A DNA stretch of 64,000 nt from Odontocerum albicorne (lineage: Eukaryota > Arthropoda > Insecta > Trichoptera > Odontoceridae), in NCBI GenBank assembly GCA_949825065.1, contig OX463846.1, positions 3,243,366 to 3,307,365 on the forward strand. Reading direction: 5' to 3'. Positions 1-8,988 of the stretch are shown piece by piece; the first letter of the stretch is position 1; every line of letters begins with the position of its first letter. A program made the position numbers and the translations under genes. The notes under the pieces are model-generated. The model did not search any database. It saw only the letters and a program-made list of their open reading frames with translations, and was not told where the DNA came from.

Positions 1-930
1 AAAAAAGTGGTACCTGCAGCCATTATATTGGGTTCTTCCCCACGTGTGTGTGTATTAAGATAAACTTATTTTGAAAGAAAACCTACTGACGAAAGCCTAC
101 CTTATCTACTATCAAGTGACAGCTAACCTTATTTTTACCAGATTTCCATAAAAATTTGATGAAATAGCTCCATGTTTCTTCACCAAACATTATATGAGAT
201 AGATTACATCGCCTATTATTATTATTACAGAAGCCTGAGACGTGATACTTGGGGTTACGTTGGAGACGCGATATTACGTGACAATTTCCTTCTCTTTGGG
301 GATACACTAATAAAGTCCCACGTTCTCTCCCAAGTATGGTCTGTCCTGCGGTATATTCCCATCAAGATGAGTGATAGCGCCTATCATGATATTATTAATA
401 TGTGCTCGCTTGCACGTTTTTTGGTACTTTTGTGTATTATATACGAGTTCATGTCTCAGATTTATTGCTTAGCAGCAATGTGTTGTAATCGATTTTATAT
501 TTATACATTTTATACATACATTCGTCGTAGTTTGACTTCTGTGGAAGAACTATGTTTTCCAACGTGATATTTTGGGTTCGATTCCCGACCGTACCCAAAA
601 CGAGGGCTTAGACTGGTTTAATTCATCAACATACTTGGTAAGAGAACTGTCTTTCAACCAAAAGATTGCATGCTTGATTCCTGTTAGATCCTAGATTTTT
701 TTTGTTTTAAGGTTACAGTTTGTTTTGATATAAAGCCTCTTAAACATTATTCTACAATAGCTGATGGGAAAATATTGCTTAGTTAACGAATTATATTTTT
801 TACAACGAAAATCTAACACAATACAAATCATCGACTAAGAAATTCATGAGTTGTGTAAAAAATAACAATAATTTGTGCTACCATATAATTTCTTTATTGA
901 AGTCTTGTTAGCTGAGAGAGATTGACACCT
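1..930. other. Unassigned AT-rich sequence
   Basis: No gene or mobile element is supported here. The longest open frame (172-567, plus) is tyrosine-rich and resembles no family I know. A motif GGTTCGATTCCCGACC at 574-589 looks like a tRNA B box, so a decayed SINE end may be present, but no A box was found upstream at the right distance. Confidence 0.4.
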
Positions 931-934
931 CACC

Positions 935-1372
935 GTAGGACCGCCATTTATTTAACATTTTTATTGCAAATACAATCGGCGGGATTATTGCCAGGCGGCA
1001 ATCTCTTCCAACCAACCAGACAAAAGTAAATAAAGCAAGTTACGTGGTCGCATAAATCATCCAAATGAATGTCCATCCCCACGAAATCCATAAATACATA
1101 CGTGAGCATATGCCCACGAACCCCACAAAGACGGACAATCACCCGAAACATTATTTTCATATAAAGTGAGATATCATCAAGCAAAAGGAAAGGAAGGGAT
1201 GGTGGAGATGAAAGGAAAATAAAAATCAGGAATGAAACACGTTATTTTACTGACTAGAAATTAAGAGTTATTTCAGTCGCTTCTTAAAGCATGCCAAGGA
1301 CGGAGCGAGTCTTATATTGGTGTGTAACTGATTCCAGAGTCTCACTACATGGACAGTTAAGGACGACGTAAA
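935..1372 (-). mobile_element. 3' end of a non-LTR retrotransposon (VRLWNQL family)
   Basis: On the minus strand the sequence from 1372 to the stop at 1268-1270 encodes the last residues of a reverse transcriptase, including VRLWNQL and LAPSLACFKKRLK. A 3' untranslated region of about 330 bases follows. It is shared with copies at 11320-11870, 51880-52225, 48815-49185 and the split copy around 25.5 and 26.3 kb. The UTR ends near 935 at a truncated tail; other copies end in (AAAT)n. The upstream reverse transcriptase domain is absent, as expected for a 5'-truncated LINE. The C-terminal wording is typical of jockey/CR1-type elements, but the clade cannot be fixed from this end. Confidence 0.7.
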
Positions 1373-1574
1373 AATATGCCTCTGTTGTATAATGAAGTAT
1401 TTATAAATAGATCAACCAAATACTCGTAAATGATAATAATACCGACAGTAGAACAAACAAATTATTTTAGTTTGCGGTAAATTGAATTCACTCAACATCC
1501 CTTAATATAAATTCTCCAAATAAATTATTATAAGACTAAATCCACTCAGACACATCATTAAAATATATAATAAT

Positions 1575-1760
1575 AATTTCATAAAGCATACCGTATTGTC
1601 GTACATTGTCCCCATATGTATTCTTCTAAATGTACGCATTTCTACATTATTTTTTTGTCTCCTTTCAGTATTTTTTCTTCATCCACGTTTCTTTCCCATT
1701 TATCAAAGAAGACACTAAAATGCTTTAGTGGACTCTTAACAGTTTTCATACTATTCGGCT
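1575..1760 (-). mobile_element. Decayed LINE C-terminal fragment (FGHVERM family)
   Basis: This matches by eye the minus-oriented LINE fragments at 40430-40725, 51515-51878 and 57573-57960. They share the antisense stretch covering CATTGTC, a run with ACGCATTT, and the CTTTCAGT region. It is non-coding as it stands. The parent family carries a C-terminal segment with FGHVERM and GRGRPRK-like motifs. Confidence 0.4.
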
Positions 1761-1989
1761 CGAATATAGGTTTAAGTTTAAGGAGTTAATTGTTTATTTG
1801 TGTTCGCTGTAAGAGATCGTCACATTATAATAAGTCCATCAAAATATATATACAGGTAGTCGTCGACTTACGACCTATGCGACTTACGACTGTTCGGCAT
1901 TACAACCACAATCCGCGATTTGTATTATAAGCATTTTTAAGCCCTTCTGAAATGTCTACAAACAGGAAAATGTCAATTTTCTCAACCTT

Positions 1990-2311
1990 CCAAGAAGCAA
2001 AGAAAAGCTATTGATTTGAAAACAAAAATGATGGTAAGTAAGCAGTACTAAGGAAGAAAAAAATTAATGCCATTGCGAGTGATTTGATGCTATCACGCTC
2101 TACTGTGTCGATAATTTTGAAGGACAAAGCAAGGATTCGTGAAGCTGTGATTGGTTCTGCACCTATGCAGTCGACAGTTATAATCAAACAACGGATTGGT
2201 TCCATCCACAGAATGGAGAAACTGTTGCATATTTGGATGGAAGATCACATTGAAAAATGTACACCGTTATTCCTTTTTACTGTGCAGACGAAGGTTAGAA
2301 GTTTATATGTA
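1990..2311 (+). pseudogene. Tigger-like transposase, N-terminal remnant
   Basis: Plus-strand reading gives RSKRKAIDLKTKMMV, then after a stop and frame break IASDLMLSRSTVSIILKDKA, and further on STVIIKQRIGSIHRMEKLL, IWMEDH and VQTKVRSLY. This is the order seen in pogo/Tigger and CENP-B proteins: a CENP-B N-terminal helix-turn-helix (KRKAI ... LSRSTVSIILKDK), then the start of the second, Tc5-type DNA-binding domain. The frame is broken at about 2048-2057 and the DDE catalytic domain is missing, so no active protein can be made. The LTR at 2312 interrupts it directly after RSLY. Confidence 0.7.
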
Positions 2312-2827
2312 TGTGGGAACCACGGTCGTCGCTGAATATTGTCAACACATACGGTCAACGACCGACGAAACGACCTTTGGATATGTCCAAAGGTCACATA
2401 CCAAAACATTGACGCGGCCGGACATCGCGCCGGTTCCGTAAACAAATTGTTTACCCACAATACTATTTACGATACATTCCACAGTAGAAAGAGAACGTAT
2501 CACGCTGTCTCGCCGGTTCCGTAAACAAATTATTTACCCACAATACTATTTACGATGTCTACAATACTTCAATTAACCATTTCTGCACGCACAGAAGCGA
2601 GATAAAAATATATCGCGGGCGCACTCCCGCGCCCATTCTGAAATGTATAAATACCCACATACCGATAAATAAAACATTTATTCATTCTCTCCTTCCGCAT
2701 TGCTAATTGACGTATTTTATTTATTTACCAACAACTCCATCATCACGTCCCATTAGAACCAAACCGCTAAAGTGGTGACTCCGAACGAAAAGTGAACACA
2801 GAATTCGACTATAACGAATCCGCTAAA
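2312..2827 (+). mobile_element. LTR (solo or nearly solo) of a Ty3/gypsy-type retrotransposon
   Basis: The unit starts TGTGGGAACCACGGTCGTCG, contains a TATAAATACC box near 2645 and an AATAAA signal near 2669, and reaches a conserved end region around CATCATCACGTCCC at 2740. At 2773 TGGTGACTCCGAACG resembles a primer-binding site for the 3' end of tRNA-Trp, as in the CsRn1-type gypsy clade. Relatives lie at 25569-26269 (inverted pair), 40730-41294, 59909-60325 and 61425-61905. TGTA at 2308-2311 and 2828-2831 is a possible 4-base target duplication. If so, the insertion includes about 50 bases beyond the primer-binding site. No gag or pol is present. Confidence 0.6.
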
Positions 2828-2944
2828 TGTATAACAAACACCTGTATTTTGTATGTTCATGTTTTATTAATATAATATTTAATCAATTTTACTGCAGCAT
2901 ATTTTTTTACATACAAAGCAATACATGAAGTTATCCGAATATCA

Positions 2945-3625
2945 GGCATGCTTATCTTCTTCTCCCTGGCACCATCCCAACTCATTGTTTGCGAAGACTG
3001 TTGGGGTCAGCTCTCCTCGTCCTCAGGTTGTATGCTCTTCTGTCCCGGACTATGTCCCCCAGGCTGTGCCTCTGCATCTGGTTATCTTTTTGCACCACCC
3101 ATGAATTCTTTGGTCTTCATGTGGTTGTTATTCGAGGAAGATTACCTGGTTCACAATGTGATCGGGTGATCTGCGTCCAACGTGCCCGTACCATCTCATC
3201 GCCTCTCCTCCATATTTCTGTTGATGTCTGTAACACCAGGCTTCCACAAATGCGTGAGCTTTTTATTTTGTCTATTAGGGACACACCAGCTGACCATCTT
3301 AGCATGCGCATTTCAGCAGTTTCTAGTTGCCTGGAGTAAGAGTTATACATCGTCCAACATTTGGAGCTATGGAGGAGTGCAAGTCTGGCAATCGTTTGGT
3401 ATACTTTTCCTTTTAACCTTACTGACATTTTCGGATCACATAGAACTCCCGTCATTGATCTAAACTTCATCCATCCCACACTAATTCTATGTGTTACATC
3501 TGCTGCATATCCTCCATCGCTATGGATGAGTGACCCAAGATACTGAAAGGAGTCACAATTTGGTAATGTTTCTCCATCAATTTGCATAACGGGAGTGACA
3601 GCATTTGACACAATATCAGGCATGC
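2945..3625 (-). pseudogene. RTE-type reverse transcriptase, C-terminal fragment
   Basis: The minus-strand frame 3623-3117 runs 168 residues without a stop. It carries RTE landmarks in order: FQYLGSLIHSDGGYAADV, KVYQTIARLALLHSSKCW, EMRMLRWSAGVSLIDKIKSS and MVRARW. Past a frame break the sequence to about 2950 continues with HSLGDIVRDRRAYNLRTRRA, DP and a stop, typical of the very C-terminus of RTE ORF2. The polymerase core and the endonuclease domain lie upstream and are missing, so this is a 5'-truncated copy. It sits in antisense inside the Tigger-like element. No host function is expected. Confidence 0.8.
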
Positions 3626-3838
3626 TTATGATAAAGGGAACAAAGACAAACTTGAAAAATAATAAAAAAAGAAACCATAGAGAAACCCGATAAATGACAG
3701 TGGTGATACACTGATTATAACAAGAACATAGAAAACAGTCTTATAATGTCATCACGCACTATAATTTACATGTGTACGGAAATTATTGCATAAGCCGACT
3801 TGGAACCGATTGTAGTCGTAAGTCGACGACTATCTGTA

Positions 3839-4505
3839 CAATAAAAATTGAATAAAATATAATACTAATTTTATCATTAATTTATACATATTTGTATTGT
3901 GTGATATGTTTTCAAGTTTATTTCATTGTATTGAATTTTTATTTTTGTTTACAATGGTTGCAGCCATAAAAAATAAATGAAGAAAGAAATAACACATTTA
4001 TTTCACGATTTCCAGAATAATGTGAAACTTTTAAGTCTACTTAATTTATTTTTTTTAGTTTCGTGAATGTCAAACAAGTGCTCGAGTTTCCTTTTGTTGA
4101 GGTTGAGTTTTTATCGACATAAAATTGGCAGAAGAAAAAAACTAATCTTATGAGAAAACACTGAAGCGCCTTATGGTTGACAAAAGTAGGCGTTACCTCT
4201 TAGAGGGGATTAGGCCTTAAGCTCTTTGTGAAAGTGAGCTATTTTCGGAGGATTTCATCCCTTAAGGAGACCAGCGTTATTTTCTGAGTAATTATCCGAT
4301 TTATTAAATTCAACCTAAAAGGTCGTTGTCTTTTCAAGAATTACAAAGATAATTATATATTTTTCTCTGGTATTTCCCCCCTTTTTTTTTTATTAAAGAG
4401 CTATTTTTTTTAAATTTATTTATTTTCTTTTATTTCCTTTCAACTGATAAATAATAATTTCGACACCAAATGTAATATTAAAAAACAAATGAAATTTAAC
4501 ATTAA
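3839..4505. other. No supported feature
   Basis: AT-rich spacer with a T-rich tract near 4376-4440. I see no frame, terminal repeat or known family here. Confidence 0.4.
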
Positions 4506-4509
4506 CATG

Positions 4510-4985
4510 TCAGCAATATTATATCTTCATCTTTTGGGCCTGTTATGGTCCTGCATAATTGCTTCCCTCTTGTGACGTCGACTGCCAGCTGTCTTTCTAT
4601 CTTTTGTGAGGTCGTCCTCGAGATTGCTTGCTTGGGGGATTACTTCCCTGGCCATTCTTACGGCTCTTGGTTCCGCCATTCTGGATACGTGTTCGTTCCA
4701 GAGCCTTCTTCTCTGTCGTCTCCATCTGACAATATCTTCAATTTCGCACATCCTTCGGATTTCTGTGTTTCGTACTTTATCACGAAGGGTTTTGCCAGCG
4801 ATACTTCTGAGTACCTTCATTCCGCTGGTTCGAAGGAGATTTTTGGTTCTGACAGTGTCGGCTCTGGACTATATGCTGTATGTCATTATGCCACAGGTCT
4901 TGTATATCCTCACCTTGATTTGGATGTTCATATATTTATTTTTCCAGATAGTGTTCTTTAAACATCCGGCAATAGCTGCGGCCTT
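4510..4985 (-). pseudogene. RTE-type reverse transcriptase C-terminus (SIAGKTLRDK family)
   Basis: The minus frame 4820-4527 encodes MKVLRSIAGKTLRDKVRN, then IRRMCEIEDIVRWRRQRRR, WNEHVSRMAEPRAVRMAREV and a Lys/Arg-rich tail, the usual C-terminus of one RTE lineage. Upstream to 4985, in other frames, it matches the longer plus-strand copy at 47705-48350 (KNTIWKN, MNIQ, VRIYKTC). The copy ends near 4510 at AAAAGATGAAGAT, like the 3' end of the 48-kb copy. Several frameshifts and a deletion make it inactive. Confidence 0.8.
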
Positions 4986-5071
4986 TTGTTTATTTTCTTA
5001 TTTGCATTTATTGCAAAGTGGAATATATAAATGATTTAAATCACAAGCCATTTTGTATTGTATAACACTTT

Positions 5072-5630
5072 TATTGAATATAGTGCGCCATGACCCTTCT
5101 AGATAAGGAAGACACGGTAGATGGCCACGTACACGGTAGATGGCCACGGTAGATAGCCACGTATTGAATATAGTGCGCCATGACCCTTCTAGATAATGCA
5201 GACACGGTAGATGGCCACGTACACGGTAGATGGCCACGGTAGATAGCCACGTATTGAATATAGTGCGCCATGACCTTTCTAGATAAGGCAGACACGGTAG
5301 ATGGCCACGTACACGGTAGATGGCCACGGTAGATAGCCACGTATTGAATATAGTGCGCCATGACCCTTCTAGATAAGGCAGACATGGTAGATGGCCACGT
5401 ACACGGTAGATGGCCACGTATTGAATATAGTGCGCAATGACCCTTCTAGATAAGGCAGACACGGTAGATGGCCACGTACACGGTAGATGGCCACGTATTG
5501 AATATAGTGCGCCATGACCCTTCTTGATAAGGCAGATACGGTAGATGGCCACGGTAGATGGCTACGTATTGAATATAGTGCGCCATGACCCTTCTAGATA
5601 AGGCAGACACGGTAGATGGCCACGTACATA
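5072..5630. repeat. Minisatellite, about seven units of 71-91 bp
   Basis: Units starting ATTGAATATAGTGCGCCATG begin at 5072, 5163, 5253, 5343, 5420, 5497 and 5568, giving spacings of 91, 90, 90, 77, 77 and 71. The shorter units lack one or more copies of a 13-15-base internal block built on GGTAGATGGCCACG. The array is open in two minus-strand frames (up to 184 residues) only because the unit lacks stops; the repeated reading MAHYIQYVAIYR is not a real protein. The last unit is cut at about 5628. Confidence 0.9.
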
Positions 5631-5639
5631 GCTTTCGCC

Positions 5640-6288
5640 TTGTCCTTATCTAAATATTATATAAAATATAAAAAAATATGTGTATTATAAGACAAATACC
5701 TCAACATAGCAAACCTGTACAAATAATATTGTAAGGTCAATTTTTTTTCTGTCAGACAAGCTTGTAAAACTTTATCACTTCCATCAATAGGTCAACCAAC
5801 TTTGCATTGTTTTATACTTTAATTTAAAAAAAAAATTTTTTTTTTTCACATGACAAGAAATATATATCATTTGTGAAAAGAATAATAAATTATTTAATTT
5901 GGACACACAATAGATCTGGGTTTGTTTCCTTTCATTTGTTGTGTCCCTAACAAAACTAGGCGTTTGCCTATATCTCACTGAGGACATAAAGCATGAAAAA
6001 AGTAATCGATAATTTTTTTCCGATTTTTTAATTTACAAAACCCCTTTGCACATTCTTACTAACCCGATAAACAGTGACACTCAATTACACGTGTATGCAT
6101 CACGCGAAATCAAATTCCTCACACTTCATCACTCCAGATAGACCAAAAACATTCACCCCATAATGTACCGCACACAATCATAAAAATGAAAAAATAAAAA
6201 TATAAGTATAAAACAATAAAAAACACCACACTAAAGAGCTCATACAATCCTTTTCCAAAAGTCATTCCTCTTGCAAGCCAAATATATC
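5640..6288. other. AT-rich spacer with one dispersed repeat
   Basis: No gene is supported. Bases 5855-6015 resemble, in inverted orientation, 63110-63280. Both hold TTTGGACAYACAATN, a block around AGATCTGGGTTTGTT and a block near CTCACTGAGGA. The rest is AT-rich with a poly-A/poly-T run at 5820-5850. Confidence 0.4.
5855..6015 (-). repeat. Dispersed repeat shared with 63110-63280
   Basis: On the minus strand this reads CCTCAGTGAGATATAGGCAA, then a segment with GACACAACAAATGAAAGG, then CAAACCCAGATC. The same order occurs on the plus strand at 63145-63235. The class is unknown. The two copies are diverged but clearly collinear. Confidence 0.5.
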
Positions 6289-6289
6289 C

Positions 6290-6372
6290 TGAGGACCTTA
6301 TTGTCATGTGAAAATGTCTTCCAACCAAGCAAAAAATATTAAAGACGTCTTAAGTAAAAACCAGTATGGAAC
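6290..6372 (-). mobile_element. SINE 3'-tail fragment
   Basis: The minus-strand sequence includes TTTACTTAAGACGTC, TTGGTTGGAAGACATTTTC and ACATGACAATAAGG. This corresponds to the non-tRNA part of the SINE family at 40147-40362 and 43787-43996. The tRNA-like head is absent. Confidence 0.45.
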
Positions 6373-6405
6373 CATGTTGAAGAAAAATTAGAAATTTAAG
6401 ATAGG

Positions 6406-6565
6406 TCTGTTAAATTTACCTAAATAACTTGCTATTTATTAGAATTGAGGCTTATATTCAAGTTGATAAAATAATTAAAATAACTGAACATCGTAACAAG
6501 GATGTATTGGGGCAAATTTGTGAGCAGTCACCGGACTCATCCTAGAATTTCTGAATTATATATGT
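6406..6565 (-). mobile_element. Fragment of the 831-bp TA MITE family
   Basis: In inverted orientation this matches 12775-12895: CCTAAATAACTTGCTATTTA, then the GATAAAATAATTAAAAT block, then TGTATTGGGGCAAATTTG. It ends with ACTCATCCTAGAATTTCTGA, a terminus also seen at 58810-58835. Only one end is present. Confidence 0.55.
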
Positions 6566-7232
6566 CATATATTTAGGATCCAACAATCTTGACGATTGCC
6601 CGTATCTTGTTGGATGAAAAAAATGCACGCATACAATATTGCATGCAGATGTGCAAAATAACATTTTCCAAATAACAGACATACTCGAATTGACTAATTC
6701 ACGTTTAAAACTTACATTTGATAACGAAAAAATGGTTCACGCAATGGAACATTCGGTCATAAAATATCCTTCAATTTTTGACATTTCTCATAATGAAAAT
6801 TTCCAAGCTACAAAAAAGAAGTAAAAAGTTAATTATTTATTTCTTAGTTTCCAATTATTTACCTTAAACATAAATAAATATGGTTGTATATAAAACATTC
6901 CGCCAATCAAAACTGTACTTTTTTTCAGAATTAAGGTCGTTTAAGTTCAAAGTAAAGTTTGGTTTAATTAACTTCTCTTTTTTGTTAACTTACAAATTGA
7001 AGAAGTGAGCCTTCTTCAAGAGCACCAAGTCGAATTAAAGTCAAGCCTTTAATTAAATTTTTTTAGTAAAAAAAAGTTATAGTTAACAAAATTTTGTTTG
7101 CTAATGTCGTTATCAGTTATCAAGGCTTTAGTCGAAAAAGTTCAGTAAAAGCACGAGGACGAAAATTAACCAATTTCTAAATAAACCTTGGACAATAAAT
7201 ATGAACACTACACACATACACTACACTACAGC
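6566..7232. other. No supported feature
   Basis: AT-rich. A 61-residue open frame at 6639-6824 (plus) has ordinary composition but no recognisable motif and no clear splice or start context, so it is not called. Confidence 0.4.
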
Positions 7233-7236
7233 TTAA

Positions 7237-7894
7237 CCTTTTTCTTCCTGTGGTAAAAAAAATTCGCGCGTTCCGGTGCTGTGTATTCAATACACATCAA
7301 TACACTTGTAAAAATGAACCATTTAAAATCGGAAAAATAAGAATATTCATGGCCAATCGTTTAAATTAATTAAATTTAAAGTCAAAAGTGATAATAATTT
7401 AAATTTAATTGCTGAAAACGTGAAAAAAAAACATCGGCCGACGTCCATAAAACGGGCGAAGAGACTACCTCAAATGGATGCCCGAGAGCTACTGAGATGG
7501 GGCTCGGAACACAAACACTGTGTATGTTATACCTTGAAGGATGAAACGACTGCGAACTGAGATTATATTTCTTGCGTTCCCATATACCGAAGTAGAGTGA
7601 GAGTGAGACATAAATAGCGTAGCTACCTCACCCATAGTGGTTTTTTATAATGAACATACCTACGTCACTCACTGGCACACGTTTGATTGTATTGGTGAAT
7701 TTATCCCCGATTTTCACAAAATATCTCTGATGTGGCCGATAAGTGCTTATTATTATTAATATTATTTTTTTCTTTCGATGTGTAAATATATTACGAAGGA
7801 ATACCTAAAATCTGAACCCACTATTTATTATATATAGAGATATAAGTTTTTTAGAAACAATGTGTTCTAGTTACACATCACAGGGAAAGAAGGG
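7237..7894 (+). mobile_element. piggyBac-like MITE, copy A
   Basis: The element is flanked by TTAA on both sides (7233-7236 and 7895-7898), the signature target site of piggyBac. The ends are short inverted repeats: CCTTTTTCTTCCTGTGGT on the left and, on the opposite strand from 7894, CCCTTCTTTCCCTGTGATG. Near the left end is an AATTCGCGCGTTCCGGTGCT block. Three other copies occur: 15795-16415, 27863-28494 and 56963-57568. This copy is closest to the 57-kb one. There is no transposase frame, so it would depend on a related piggyBac enzyme elsewhere. Confidence 0.85.
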
Positions 7895-8082
7895 TTAAAT
7901 CAAATGTGTTTTTATTACTTATGGGAAGATTTACAAATGTTCCTTTGCAGATCGTCTTTCCTTGGTAACTTTTCTGGGGTTTTCTTTGCAAATATGCTTT
8001 TCTTGACATGCGAGATAGTCTAACGGCCCCAGCTCATGTCTTCTTATTCACACAATTAACGTTTACATATTTATTCTATTGA

Positions 8083-8330
8083 GGTGCATGACCATGCGGT
8101 AAAATACTGGACTTCAGTGCGAAAGGTCGTCAGTTCGAACCCCGCGCTATGCTACTCCCCTAGAATGACACATGTTTACTTCTGCTTAGTATTCGGGGGT
8201 ATAAAAATATCTATGACTTCGGTTATATCTATTCTTTTTAAAAAAGGTGAAAAAATCATGCCGGTGTGCTACAATCGTCTCACTTCAGTTGTCCCATCGG
8301 ATCCGGTATACCGTTGTGGCCGGTGAGTTT
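8083..8330 (+). mobile_element. Candidate tRNA-derived SINE
   Basis: GCATGACCATGCGGTAAAAT at 8084 could be a degraded A box, and CAGTTCGAACCCCGCGC at 8131 is a good B box at normal tRNA distance. A non-tRNA body follows. I saw no second copy in this window, so the family assignment is weak. Confidence 0.35.
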
Positions 8331-8706
8331 GCTGGTGCGCAACAGCTCACAAACTTAAACAGGAAAAACTAATAAAACTCCACGGAATAGCCTCGCTTTC
8401 AAATTGACGTTGGAATAGCGAGGGAATCCTCGAGTACGAGCCCCAATAACGATGGTATACCGTATTAGCACGACTATAAGGCGAGGTTTTAATTTAAAAA
8501 GGCGACACGTAAATATGGAGGTCGCCTTATATTCGAGTCACAAACATAGTGGGTAACAATCGCTATTAGCGAAATGGCAATAATGAGAGCGTTCAAAAGG
8601 CGCCATTGTTTACACATAGCCTGTGCGTAGTCATTTCTGACAGTTTTGGAGGCGTTTTTTTTTTGTACTGTGCTTTGTTTTGCATCTTTTCTACCTAAAA
8701 AATATT

Positions 8707-8856
8707 ATGTCTGACCATATTGAAAGACGAGGAGCTCGAACAAATCATCGGCTTCCTCAATCATGGGAAAATAGGATTGAGGATTCCGAAGACGATAATA
8801 TCACTGAAGATGAGACTGATGCTGAGGATGCTATAGCCACATGTGAACCTGACTGA
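8707..8856 (+). CDS. Short acidic open frame inside the outer transposon
   Basis: A 49-residue frame begins MSDHIERRGARTNH and ends in an acidic run including IEDSEDDNITEDETDAEDA. It lies between the left terminus of the outer TA transposon and the nested mariner. Acidic stretches like this occur at the N- or C-termini of several transposases, so a truncated transposase exon is the likeliest explanation. There is no catalytic motif. It may equally be non-coding. Confidence 0.3.
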   Translation: MSDHIERRGARTNHRLPQSWENRIEDSEDDNITEDETDAEDAIATCEPD

Positions 8857-8988
8857 TCTGATTAGCTACTGTAGTTGGACTTTTCTATTTCTTCTTTTCA
8901 TGTTTAAACATGTACTTTCCTATTATCTGGGTACTTTGTTTTAATCAATATTTTTCGTTAAACGTTTTTCATTTTACTTTTCATAATA

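Larger units (their letters stand above)
1853..3836 (+). mobile_element. pogo/Tigger-like DNA transposon, interrupted
   Basis: The ends are inverted repeats of 22 bases with one mismatch: CAGGTAGTCGTCGACTTACG at 1853 and, read on the minus strand from 3836, CAGATAGTCGTCGACTTACG. Both are preceded by TA (1851-1852 and 3837-3838), the target duplication of the Tc1/mariner/pogo superfamily. CAG-starting termini fit Tigger. Inside is the N-terminal part of a CENP-B-like transposase (1990-2311). It is cut by an LTR (2312-2827), and an RTE fragment (2945-3625) sits further on. The C-terminal DDE half was not found, so this is an internally deleted carcass that later received other elements. Confidence 0.75.

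Noticed and set aside
172..567. 131-residue tyrosine-rich frame
   Set aside because: No motif, biased composition, and it overlaps an antisense frame; probably chance in AT-rich DNA.
573..592. tRNA gene suggested by a GGTTCGATTCCCGACC B box
   Set aside because: No A box or cloverleaf could be built upstream; at most a SINE remnant.
4545..5034. Two overlapping plus-strand frames of about 140 residues
   Set aside because: Shadows of the minus-strand RTE fragment at 4510-4985.
4998..5552. 184-residue minus-strand frame with repeated MAHYIQYVAIYR
   Set aside because: It is the reading of a minisatellite whose unit lacks stops; two frames are open at once, as expected for a repeat artefact.
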